Shown here piece after piece: positions 46,694-54,172 of a stretch of DNA of 64,000 nt; position 1 is the stretch's first letter, and every line of letters starts with the position of its first letter. Both the position numbers and the translations under genes were made by a program. This DNA is from Mesoflavibacter sp. (GTDB lineage Bacteria > Pseudomonadota > Alphaproteobacteria > UBA8366 > Aestuariispiraceae). The notes under the pieces are model-generated. The model was not told the origin of the DNA and made no database searches. It saw only the letters and a list, made by a program, of their open reading frames with translations. The stretch lies in the NCBI GenBank assembly GCA_017792345.1, contig CP051228.1, positions 4,494,148 through 4,558,147 of the forward strand, read 5' to 3'.

Positions 46694-47377
46694 TTAGCTG
46701 TCGTCGCGGCGGAAACGCGCCAGGCGCTCGCGCACCTTATCCCGCTCCGCCATCGCGTCGAGTTCGGCCAGCTTCTTTTCCGTCGCGGCATCGCCGACCT
46801 TTCCAGAGCCCGGCAGGCCCGCGGTTCGTTCCAGGACACGGTCGAAGGCGGAGTTCGCCTTTTCCACCGCCTGGTCGGTGCGGTTGCGCGGCGCGGCGCC
46901 GGTTCCGTCAGCCCCGCCGGTCCCTGGACCGGGGTCACGGCTGTCGCGGAAGCGTTTGACCTCTTCCGCCATCTCGCGCTTCCGGGCTTTCAGGGCATTG
47001 ATATAGGCTTCCAGTTCCTTCGCGCGATCCGACGCCTCGGACAGGGTCGCATCCAGGACCGGGATCTGGGCTTCGACATCCAGAAGCCTTTCCGTTGCCG
47101 TCTCGGCCAGATCCTCACGCCCTTCGTTCAGGGCCAGACGGATCTTCCCGCTCAGATCGTCATGTTTGCGGTTCTCTTCGGCGAGCCTTTGGGTCGCGAG
47201 ATGGATCTGCGCCTCGACCTTGCCCAGTTCGGCACGGACGTCCTGGATCGCCTGATCCACTTCGCGCAATGCCTGTTCCAGAACCGCCTCGGGCGCGGCG
47301 CTTTCGGCCGCGTCGACCAACTGGTTCACCGTTCCGGAAATGATCCGTCCCACCCGCGAAGCAATCGATTCAGTCAT
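46694..47377 (-). CDS. pspA: PspA/IM30 family membrane-stress protein
   Basis: The start at 47377 (MTESIASRVGRIISGTVNQL) follows AAGGAGAAG and gives 227 residues. The N-terminal amphipathic helix is followed by a long coiled coil (VLEQALREVDQAIQDVRAELGKVEAQIHLATQ), as in PspA/IM30 proteins of the ESCRT-III superfamily, which bind and protect the inner membrane. No pspF or pspBC genes are near; the operon partners are YqiJ and flotillin. It overlaps the upstream gene by 8 bp. Confidence 0.88.
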   Translation of the reverse strand: MTESIASRVGRIISGTVNQLVDAAESAAPEAVLEQALREVDQAIQDVRAELGKVEAQIHLATQRLAEENRKHDDLSGKIRLALNEGREDLAETATERLLDVEAQIPVLDATLSEASDRAKELEAYINALKARKREMAEEVKRFRDSRDPGPGTGGADGTGAAPRNRTDQAVEKANSAFDRVLERTAGLPGSGKVGDAATEKKLAELDAMAERDKVRERLARFRRDDS

Positions 47378-47951
47378 TGCTCTTCTCCTTCCCGATTTCA
47401 TTCTGAATGGACAATATTACCCGTATGAGTTCAATCAGAGTCTGCATTCGATTTCGGACCACAGCCGGGTCATAACCCGCGCAAGAGGCCGTCACGCCCA
47501 ACCGCATCACCTGATCGATCAGCGCGAAAACGCGGTCCGCGGCACCGGCCTCCAAGGCGTCCATCTCCGCGCGCAGCGTCTTTCCGTCCTCCTCGCCGCC
47601 CCCTTGTGCCTCCGACGGCGACGCCGACAGCAGGAAGGCATCGCATTCGATCAGCCAGGCCATCAGGATCCGCAGCAGATCCGACCGGATTCCCAAAAGC
47701 TTCTCCGCCTCCAGCCGGCGGGCCTCCGCGGACCGGTGCAGCCCGTTCAGGAAATCCAGCTCGGTCGCATAATCCTGCAACCCTTCGCGCTGCTGCCGCG
47801 CTTGGCGCAACAGGGCGCGCAACTTCTCCGATGGCGTCGTCGCCCCATCGATCTGAAGCTGGCTCAAAAAGGCGGCGTCCCTTTCAGAAACACGGACGCT
47901 GACCTGCACTGTCTTTTCCGGCATGACGTCACTACCCGGCGTTGATGACAT
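47370..47951 (-). CDS. Putative ribbon-helix-helix protein heading the PspA/flotillin operon
   Basis: A 193-residue protein (184 if it starts at the in-frame ATG at 47924). The N-terminus, KTVQVSVRVSERDAAFLSQL then TTPSEKLRALLRQAR, has the beta strand plus two helices expected of a ribbon-helix-helix DNA-binding fold. The rest is helical, with a long amphipathic segment (AARRLEAEKLLGIRSDLLRILMAWL). I do not recognise a named family. It is the first gene of the operon and two palindromes lie just upstream, so autoregulation is plausible but inferred. Confidence 0.68.
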   Translation of the reverse strand: MSSTPGSDVMPEKTVQVSVRVSERDAAFLSQLQIDGATTPSEKLRALLRQARQQREGLQDYATELDFLNGLHRSAEARRLEAEKLLGIRSDLLRILMAWLIECDAFLLSASPSEAQGGGEEDGKTLRAEMDALEAGAADRVFALIDQVMRLGVTASCAGYDPAVVRNRMQTLIELIRVILSIQNEIGKEKSND

Positions 47952-47961
47952 CTCGGTTACC

Positions 47962-47997
47962 CGAAATGATTTCGTTTGGTTTCATTTGAATTCAAAT
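47962..47997 (-). promoter_or_regulatory. Two palindromes upstream of the PspA/flotillin operon
   Basis: ATTTGAATTCAAAT (47984-47997) is a perfect 14-bp palindrome and CGAAATGATTTCG (47962-47974) a perfect 13-bp palindrome with one central base. Their centres are 22-23 bp apart, about two helical turns. Both lie within 46 bp of the first ATG, where a repressor would block transcription. Confidence 0.55.
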
Positions 47998-48033
47998 ATG
48001 GTGAGTGGTGACGGAGATGTCAATACACCCCAA

Positions 48034-48067
48034 AACGAAAACGGCGCCGCCCAAAGGGCGACGCCGT
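48034..48067 (-). terminator. Rho-independent terminator of sodB
   Basis: On the minus strand ACGGCGTCGCCC pairs with GGGCGGCGCCGT around a TTT loop, followed by TTTCGTTTT. It starts 25 bp after the sodB stop codon. Confidence 0.85.
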
Positions 48068-48092
48068 TGCCGAATGCTCAGATTGAGACTGG

Positions 48093-48689
48093 TTACGCCG
48101 CTTTCAGATTGGCGTTGGCGAAGTCCCAGTTGATCAGGTGGGTCAGGAACGCGCCCATGTAGTCGGGGCGGCGGTTCTGGAAGTCCAGGTAATAGGCATG
48201 CTCCCAGACATCCATGGTGATGATCGGGGTCTTGCCGTCGACCAGCGGCGTGCCGGCATTCGGGGTCTTCTCGACCGCCAGCTTGCCGCCGTCCAGGACC
48301 AGCCAGGCCCAGCCGGAGCCGAACTGAGTCGCGCCGGCATTCTTGAACGCGGTGGCGAACTCTTCGTAGGAACCGAAGTCTTCCTTGATCTTGTCCGCGA
48401 TGTCGCCGGTCGGCGCGCCGCCGCCATTCGGGCTCATCGAGTTCCAATAGAAGGTGTGGTTCCAGACCTGCGCCGCCTGATTGAACAGGCCCTGGTCGCC
48501 CTTCGCATGGGCCGCTTTCGTGATTTCCTCGACCGTCGCACTGTCCAGATCGGTACCGGCGATCAGCTCGTTGCACTTGGTGACATAGGCGTTGTGGTGC
48601 TTGCCGTGGTGGAAGCTCAACGTATTCGCCGAGATATGCGGCTCGAGGGCGTCTTGGGCATAGGGAAGCGCGGGCAGTTCGATGGCCAT
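48093..48689 (-). CDS. sodB: Fe-type superoxide dismutase
   Basis: Dismutates superoxide to oxygen and hydrogen peroxide in the cytoplasm. The 198-residue protein has all four metal ligands: His27 (FHHGKHH), His78 (VWNHTFYW), Asp160 and His164 (DVWEHAYYLDF). The AQVWNHTFYW and GSGWAWLV contexts favour the iron form. No signal peptide. It is transcribed alone, with a strong terminator before the flotillin operon promoter. Confidence 0.96.
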   Translation of the reverse strand: MAIELPALPYAQDALEPHISANTLSFHHGKHHNAYVTKCNELIAGTDLDSATVEEITKAAHAKGDQGLFNQAAQVWNHTFYWNSMSPNGGGAPTGDIADKIKEDFGSYEEFATAFKNAGATQFGSGWAWLVLDGGKLAVEKTPNAGTPLVDGKTPIITMDVWEHAYYLDFQNRRPDYMGAFLTHLINWDFANANLKAA

Positions 48690-48998
48690 TTGGCTGTGAT
48701 CCTTTCGGTCTGGCTTGACTGTTGACTGGTGATGCGGCTTCGGATCGAAACCTTTCGCCTCTGTACCTAATGGGAGACTGCGTCAGGTCAACCCGAAGAT
48801 TTTTAAGGGCTTTTATCCTTCAACGCCGGAAAACCGGGCGGAATGCTCAATACCCATAAATTCATTGCGGAGACAACCCGACTTTTGTTACAAAATTCTT
48901 TCGAAAATCTCGCGCCCCGGTCCTGGTACGGGCCGGCAAAGGCGGGGCCGCTCCGGTGAGAGGACCCCCGCAGGTGCGACCTGAATGGGGGATGGAGT
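48690..48998. other. Intergenic region, sodB / PuuD-like gene
   Basis: A 309-bp gap between divergent genes. The sodB ribosome site (AAAGGAT) is visible at its left end. AT-rich stretches near 48800 and 48890 could be promoters, but none matches well enough to call, and no RNA gene was recognised. Confidence 0.5.
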
Positions 48999-49604
48999 AT
49001 GGCTTCAATCCTGAGCAATCTGCGTAACACCGTGATCGCCGGGTTCGTTCTGACGATCCTGATGATCGTCATCGTGTCGGTCTGGCACGCCGGGTCTTTC
49101 GCCCTGGACTATAGCTGGTGGACCTTCTTCTTCCGCTGGCTGCACGTCCTCAGCGGGGTGATGTGGATAGGGCTCTTGTGGTATTTCAATTTCGTGCAGA
49201 TCCCGAACATGCCCAAGATTCCGGATGAGCAGAAACCGGCCATCGGCAAGGTCATCGCCCCGGCGGCGCTGTTCTGGTTCCGTTGGGCGGCGATGTCGAC
49301 CCTGGTGACCGGCCTGATCCTGGCCCATCTGAACGGCTATCTGACCGACGCCATCACGCTGGGCCTCGCGTCCGACGTGTCGCGCCATACGGCGATCGGC
49401 ATCGGCATGTGGCTGGGCGCGATCATGTGGTTCAACGTGTGGTTCGTGATCTGGCCGAACCAGAAGCGCGCGCTTGGCATCGTCGAGGCCGACGCGGACA
49501 GCAAGGCCAAGTCGGCACGGACGGCGATGTTGTTCTCGCGGACCAATACGCTGCTGTCGATCCCGATGCTCTATGCCATGGTTTCGGCGCAGAACATTTA
49601 CTGA
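48999..49604 (+). CDS. Urate hydroxylase PuuD-like membrane protein, no cytochrome domain
   Basis: A 201-residue protein with four to five membrane spans. FRWLHVLSGVMWIGLLWYFNFVQIPNMPKI followed by a span with FRWAAMSTLVTGLILAH matches the N-terminal membrane part of PuuD (Urate_ox_N family). Known PuuD enzymes are about twice as long and end in a cytochrome c domain with CxxCH, absent here. Conserved His in the spans could bind heme. Calling it a urate hydroxylase would go too far; no purine genes are near. Confidence 0.78.
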   Translation: MASILSNLRNTVIAGFVLTILMIVIVSVWHAGSFALDYSWWTFFFRWLHVLSGVMWIGLLWYFNFVQIPNMPKIPDEQKPAIGKVIAPAALFWFRWAAMSTLVTGLILAHLNGYLTDAITLGLASDVSRHTAIGIGMWLGAIMWFNVWFVIWPNQKRALGIVEADADSKAKSARTAMLFSRTNTLLSIPMLYAMVSAQNIY

Positions 49605-49629
49605 TCCGAAGTCAGTTGCGTCAAACGAA

Positions 49630-49663
49630 GAGGCCCCGGAAAACCGGGGCCTCTTTCGCATTT
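49630..49663 (+). terminator. Rho-independent terminator after the PuuD-like gene
   Basis: GAGGCCCCGG pairs perfectly with CCGGGGCCTC around an AAAA loop, followed by TTTCGCATTT. It starts 26 bp after the stop codon. The A-rich sequence on the other side is too weak to serve holC. Confidence 0.9.
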
Positions 49664-49673
49664 GCGGAGCAGA

Positions 49674-50147
49674 TCAGGCGTCTTCGGGCGTCGCTGTCGA
49701 CGCCTTCTTCTCCCACCCCCGGTCCGTCTGCTGCCAATAGGTCAGCGTATGCCCGGCCTCCTTCTCGGCCGCCCAGCGCGTGCGGGCCTCGGCAACCGCC
49801 TCGTCGTCCCGGCCGTCGAACAGACGGCAGACCAGATCATAGGACCCGATCGCCTCCGACATCGCGCCATCCGTCAGGAACAGGACGGTCGCGCCGTTCG
49901 GGTTCTCGTCCTCCGGCGTCAGCCAGACGGGCTGCTGTTCCGCATGGCCGTCCCGCTTATCGCCATGAGGCAGGAAGCCCCTGTCGTCGAAGGTCCATAG
50001 ATGATCCGACAAGGCCGCGACCCGTTCTTCCGAACGGGCCATGACCACCGCCTTCCATTCCCGGGACAGGCACATTTCCAGCATTTTGGGCAGTGCCTGT
50101 TCCAGCGGCGTCCGCTGCAGATGGTAGAAACGGATTTCCGTCATCAC
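49674..50147 (-). CDS. holC: DNA polymerase III subunit chi
   Basis: A 157-residue protein. EIRFYHLQRTPLEQALPKMLEMCLSREWKAVVMA at the start and DRGFLPHGDKRDGHAEQQPVWLT in the middle are typical of HolC, which links the clamp loader to single-strand binding protein. It overlaps the pepA stop by 4 bp; the pepA-holC order, divergent from lptFG, is also that of E. coli. Confidence 0.93.
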   Translation of the reverse strand: MMTEIRFYHLQRTPLEQALPKMLEMCLSREWKAVVMARSEERVAALSDHLWTFDDRGFLPHGDKRDGHAEQQPVWLTPEDENPNGATVLFLTDGAMSEAIGSYDLVCRLFDGRDDEAVAEARTRWAAEKEAGHTLTYWQQTDRGWEKKASTATPEDA

Positions 50148-51622
50148 GCCTCGTGGACATCCGACACATAGCGGTCGAGGAGCCGGACGCCATAGCCGGT
50201 CGCGCCTTTCGGAGACGTCGGCTTGTCCTTCGATCCCCAGGCCATGCCGGCGATATCCAGATGTGCCCAGGGCGTATCCTTGATGAAGCGTTGCAGGAAC
50301 TGCGCGGCGGTAATCGACCCGGCCGCGCGGCCCCCGATATTCTTCATATCGGCGCAGTCCGAGGTCAGCAGCTTGTCATAGGCATCGCCCATCGGCAGGC
50401 GCCAGACCTCCTCCCCGCTCGCCTTGCCCGCGACGGACAATTGTTCCGCCAGGGCGTCGTCATTGGCGAACAGGCCGGCATGCTCATGGCCCAGCGAGAT
50501 GATGATCGCCCCGGTCAGGGTGGCCAGATCGATGATCGCCTTCGGCTTGAACTCCTGCTGGGTGTACCAAAGGGCATCGGCGAGGACGAGGCGCCCTTCC
50601 GCATCGGTATTGTGGATCTCGATGGTCTGACCGGACATGGACGTCACAACGTCGCCCGGCCGCTGGGCATTGCCGTCGGGCATGTTCTCGACCAGACCGA
50701 CCACGCCGACCGCGTTGACCTTCGCCTTGCGCCCGGCCAGCGCCTTCATCAGGCCGATCACGGTCCCGGACCCGCCCATGTCCCATTTCATCTCTTCCAT
50801 GCCCGGTCCCGGCTTCAGGGAAATCCCGCCGGTATCGAAGGTGACGCCCTTACCGACGAAGGCGACCGGCGCCTTGTTTTTGGCGCCGCCATCCCAGCGC
50901 ATGGAAACCAGGAAGCTTTCGCGCACGGAGCCCTGACCGACGCCCAGCAGCGCGCCCATGCCCAGCTTCGCCATCTTCTTTTCGTTCAGGATGTCGACCT
51001 TGACGCCCAGTTCCTCCAACTCCTTGCACACATTGGCCAGGGTTTCGGGATAGATCACATTGGGCGGTTCGGACACGACGTCACGGGTCAGATAGACGCC
51101 GTCGACCACGGCGGCGCGCGGCTTGAACGCCTTGCGGGCGTCCGCAGCGGCCGCGACATGCACCGACAAGGTTTTCACGCTGGGTTTTTCATCGGCCTTC
51201 TGCTTGGTGAAGTATTTGTCGAAGCGATAGGCACCCAGCATGGCCCCTTCCGCCATATCGGACGCGGCGGCGGCGAGATCTTCCGCGCCGCAATCCAGCA
51301 GGATGGCGACTTGCTTGTCTCCGGCGCCGTTGCCCGCCTTGACCAGCTTTCCGCCGAGCGACAACCAGTCCAATTGCTGTAGGCCCTTGCCGACGCCGAA
51401 CAGAACGATCCGCGCGCATTCCATGCCGGCCGGCGCGACCAGGGTCAGGCTGTCCCCCTTCTTGCCATTGAACCGGTTGCCGGCCAGGGCGCGCGACACC
51501 GCGCCGCCAGACGCTTCGTCCACGGTGCGGGCGGCGGGCGGAAGATGGCCGCCCTCTTCGATCCCGATGGCGAGCATCCCGGATTTCGGCAGGTCCATTT
51601 TTTCGGAAAAGCTGATCTTCAT
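50144..51622 (-). CDS. pepA: Leucyl aminopeptidase (cytosol aminopeptidase, M17)
   Basis: A two-metal hexameric exopeptidase. The 492-residue protein has the M17 metal and catalytic segments VGKGVTFDTGGISLKPG, MKWDMGGSGTVIGLM and the signature NTDAEGRLVLADAL near residue 345. N-terminal domain and length are normal. PepA homologues can also bind DNA; nothing here bears on that. Co-transcribed with holC. Confidence 0.96.
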   Translation of the reverse strand: MKISFSEKMDLPKSGMLAIGIEEGGHLPPAARTVDEASGGAVSRALAGNRFNGKKGDSLTLVAPAGMECARIVLFGVGKGLQQLDWLSLGGKLVKAGNGAGDKQVAILLDCGAEDLAAAASDMAEGAMLGAYRFDKYFTKQKADEKPSVKTLSVHVAAAADARKAFKPRAAVVDGVYLTRDVVSEPPNVIYPETLANVCKELEELGVKVDILNEKKMAKLGMGALLGVGQGSVRESFLVSMRWDGGAKNKAPVAFVGKGVTFDTGGISLKPGPGMEEMKWDMGGSGTVIGLMKALAGRKAKVNAVGVVGLVENMPDGNAQRPGDVVTSMSGQTIEIHNTDAEGRLVLADALWYTQQEFKPKAIIDLATLTGAIIISLGHEHAGLFANDDALAEQLSVAGKASGEEVWRLPMGDAYDKLLTSDCADMKNIGGRAAGSITAAQFLQRFIKDTPWAHLDIAGMAWGSKDKPTSPKGATGYGVRLLDRYVSDVHEA

Positions 51623-51928
51623 AGTTGAAGCGTCCTCAGTGTTTGCGGGCAGGAATTCGCCGGTGGAAGGACCCGGCTGAAATGCGGGCCCGGCGGCATC
51701 ACAATTCGCCGAGCGGCCTTGACTTTATCGCCGCCGGTCGGGAAAAGGAACCCGCCTGCGGGGCCCCGAATCGGAAATCCGGTACGACCCGTGGAATTCT
51801 GCGGCCGCCAAGTAACTGAAAGTACTTTTAGGGATTGATGGCGAGAAAAATCGTGCGGAATCAATTGCTTTCTGCTAATTATTCCAAACAAGCTTCAAGC
51901 GAAGCGCATAACGCGATATCTGGTAAGT
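51623..51928. other. Intergenic region, pepA / lptF
   Basis: A 306-bp gap between divergent operons. The last 110 bp before lptF are AT-rich and probably contain its promoter (TTGCTTTCTGCTAATTATTC region), but spacing of possible -35 and -10 boxes is poor. An imperfect inverted repeat AGTAACTGAAAGTACTTT lies near 51811. No RNA gene recognised. Confidence 0.5.
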
Positions 51929-53050
51929 ATGAAACGCATTAACCGCTATATAATGCGACAAGTGATCAGCGTGACGGTGTTCGCGACGGTCGTGCTTTGC
52001 ATTGCGGTGATGCTGGTACAGTCGGTCCGGCTGATCGATCTGATCGTCAACCGGGGCCTGCCGATCACCGAATTCGCCTATATGGCTTCTCTTATGGTGC
52101 CGCGTTTCGTCGCGCTGGTCATGCCGATCGCGATGTTCGGCGCGATGCTCTTCACCTACAACCGCATGATCAATGACAGCGAGCTGGTGGTCATGCGTTC
52201 CGCCGGTATGAGCACCGCCTCCCTGGCGAAGCCCGGCCTGATCGCCGCCGTTCTGGGGAGCGTGGTTTGCCTGGGCATGACGCTCTACACCATGCCCAAG
52301 GCCGCGCAGGAAATGCGCTTCCACGTCGAAAAGAACCGGTCGCAATGGGGTGCGGCGCTGCTGCATGAGGGCCGCTTCACCACCGTGGATTCCTCGATCA
52401 CTTTGTTCGTGAAGGAACGCGAAGGCTCCGAACTGTTCGGCATCCTCTATCATAACCAGGAAGATCCAGAGGCCCCCTATACGATCATGGCGGAACGCGG
52501 CGCGGTCGTTGAGACCGAGTCCGGCCCGCGTATCCTGGTCGTGCGCGGCAGCCGCCAGACCTTCCAGGACGGGCGGCTGCACCTGGTCGAGTTCGACCGA
52601 ACGGTCATCGACATCGGGGGCCCCGCGAAGGGACCGGGACCGGGTTGGCAACAGCCGGAAGAACGGCTGCTGCCGGATCTGTTCAACCCGGACATGGACA
52701 ATACCAACGACAAATACTACGCGGATAAACTGATCGCCGAAGGGCATAACCGGCTCGCGACGGCCTTGCTGCCGATCGCCTATTCGGTTGCCGCACTGGC
52801 CTTCGTCCTGCGCGGCGGCTATTCGCGGCAAGGCAATGTGTTCTCGCTGATCGGCGCGGTCGCCGCCATGGTTTTGATTCTGGTGGGTCATATGTCGGTC
52901 GTGTCGGCGACGGGCAACGACCTTCGCCTTTGGCCCGCGATCTATCTGAACGCGTTGGTCCCGACCGTCGTCGGCCTGTTTTTTGTGCTGCGTCCTCGCA
53001 AGCACCGCAAACGCAACGTTGAGGCCGGCGCCTTGGCGGCGGCGGAATAG
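51929..53050 (+). CDS. lptF: LPS export ABC transporter permease LptF
   Basis: An inner-membrane subunit of the LptB2FG machine, which extracts LPS and pushes it toward the outer membrane. The 373-residue YjgP/YjgQ family protein has three N-terminal spans (VISVTVFATVVLCIAVMLVQSVRLIDLIVNRG), a periplasmic beta-jellyroll region, and three C-terminal spans. First gene of lptF-lptG-lptD-surA-pdxA-rsmA. lptB is not in the window. Confidence 0.94.
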   Translation: MKRINRYIMRQVISVTVFATVVLCIAVMLVQSVRLIDLIVNRGLPITEFAYMASLMVPRFVALVMPIAMFGAMLFTYNRMINDSELVVMRSAGMSTASLAKPGLIAAVLGSVVCLGMTLYTMPKAAQEMRFHVEKNRSQWGAALLHEGRFTTVDSSITLFVKEREGSELFGILYHNQEDPEAPYTIMAERGAVVETESGPRILVVRGSRQTFQDGRLHLVEFDRTVIDIGGPAKGPGPGWQQPEERLLPDLFNPDMDNTNDKYYADKLIAEGHNRLATALLPIAYSVAALAFVLRGGYSRQGNVFSLIGAVAAMVLILVGHMSVVSATGNDLRLWPAIYLNALVPTVVGLFFVLRPRKHRKRNVEAGALAAAE

Positions 53051-53071
53051 TCGGGAACGGGGGCCAGGGGG

Positions 53072-54172
53072 ATGCACTTCTCACGCACGCTTTCGTTCTA
53101 CATGGGACGCCAGTTCACCTTCTGGCTCGGCTGCGTCTTTCTGACCCTTCTGGCGGTCGTGGCGATGTTCGATATCGTCGAACTGTTGCGCCGGGCGTCC
53201 GGCAAACAGGAAGTGACGACCGACGTTCTGGTCCAGATGTCGCTGCTGAAACTGCCGCATCTCGTGCAGGACATGCTGCCCTTCGCCGTATTGCTGGGCG
53301 GCATGATGTGTTTCTGGCGGCTGGCGAAGTCCAACGAACTGGTCATCAGCCGCGCCGCCGGGGTCTCCGCCTGGCAGTTCCTGACCGCCCCGCTGTTCAT
53401 TACCTTCCTGGCCGGCATCGTCCTTGTGACGACCTTCAACCCCTTCGCCGCGGCGATGCGGTCCCATTACGAAACGCTGGAAGGCAAGTATCTGGGCAAG
53501 AACCGGGCGGAGTTCGCGGTGTCGGAAACCGGGGTCTGGCTGCGCCAGGGCAAGCAGGATGCGCGCGCGGTCATCCACGCCGCCGACGTCAACGGTGCCG
53601 GCGACGCCGCCTTCCTGGAAAAGGTCATCGTCTTCCAATTGGAGGACGAGGACCGGTTCGTCGGGCGGATCGATGCGAAAACGGCGGTCCTGCGCAAAGG
53701 GTACTGGGAATTGCGCAACGCCTTCCTGTCAGTACCGGGAGAGGACACCCGTCAGGTTGAGGTCTACCGACTGGCAACGGAACTCACCATGGAAGGCATT
53801 CAGGACAGTTTCGCGTCGGCCGATACGCTCTCCTTCTGGGAATTGCCAAAGTTCATCGGCACGATGGAAGACGCGGGCTTCAATGCAAATGCCCATAGGC
53901 TCTATCTGCATAGCCTCCTGGCCATGCCGGCGCTGCTCTGCGCCATGGTGCTTATCGCCGCCATTTTCTCGATCAAGGTCTCGCGGCGCTCCTCCACGGG
54001 CATGATGATCATCGGCGGCGTGGTTAGCGGGTTCATTCTGTATTTCTTTACCAATGTCGTTCACGCCCTGGGACTTTCGATGAGCATCCCTGCCGTCTTT
54101 GCGGCCTGGATGCCCGCGGGCGTCGCCATGATGCTGGGGATCACGGCACTGTTGCATTTGGAGGACGGTTGA
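53072..54172 (+). CDS. lptG: LPS export ABC transporter permease LptG
   Basis: Partner of LptF, 366 residues. It shares the layout of three spans, a periplasmic domain of about 180 residues, then three spans (NAHRLYLHSLLAMPALLCAMVLIAAIFS begins the second set). MGRQFTFWLGCVFLTLLAVVAMFDIVELLRRAS is typical of the LptG N-terminus. It starts 21 bp after lptF; its TGA overlaps the lptD ATG by 1 bp. Confidence 0.94.
   Translation: MHFSRTLSFYMGRQFTFWLGCVFLTLLAVVAMFDIVELLRRASGKQEVTTDVLVQMSLLKLPHLVQDMLPFAVLLGGMMCFWRLAKSNELVISRAAGVSAWQFLTAPLFITFLAGIVLVTTFNPFAAAMRSHYETLEGKYLGKNRAEFAVSETGVWLRQGKQDARAVIHAADVNGAGDAAFLEKVIVFQLEDEDRFVGRIDAKTAVLRKGYWELRNAFLSVPGEDTRQVEVYRLATELTMEGIQDSFASADTLSFWELPKFIGTMEDAGFNANAHRLYLHSLLAMPALLCAMVLIAAIFSIKVSRRSSTGMMIIGGVVSGFILYFFTNVVHALGLSMSIPAVFAAWMPAGVAMMLGITALLHLEDG

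Noticed and set aside
48803-49072. Small minus-strand gene in the sodB/PuuD gap
   Set aside because: The 89-codon frame overlaps the start of the PuuD-like gene and has no ribosome site or recognisable features.
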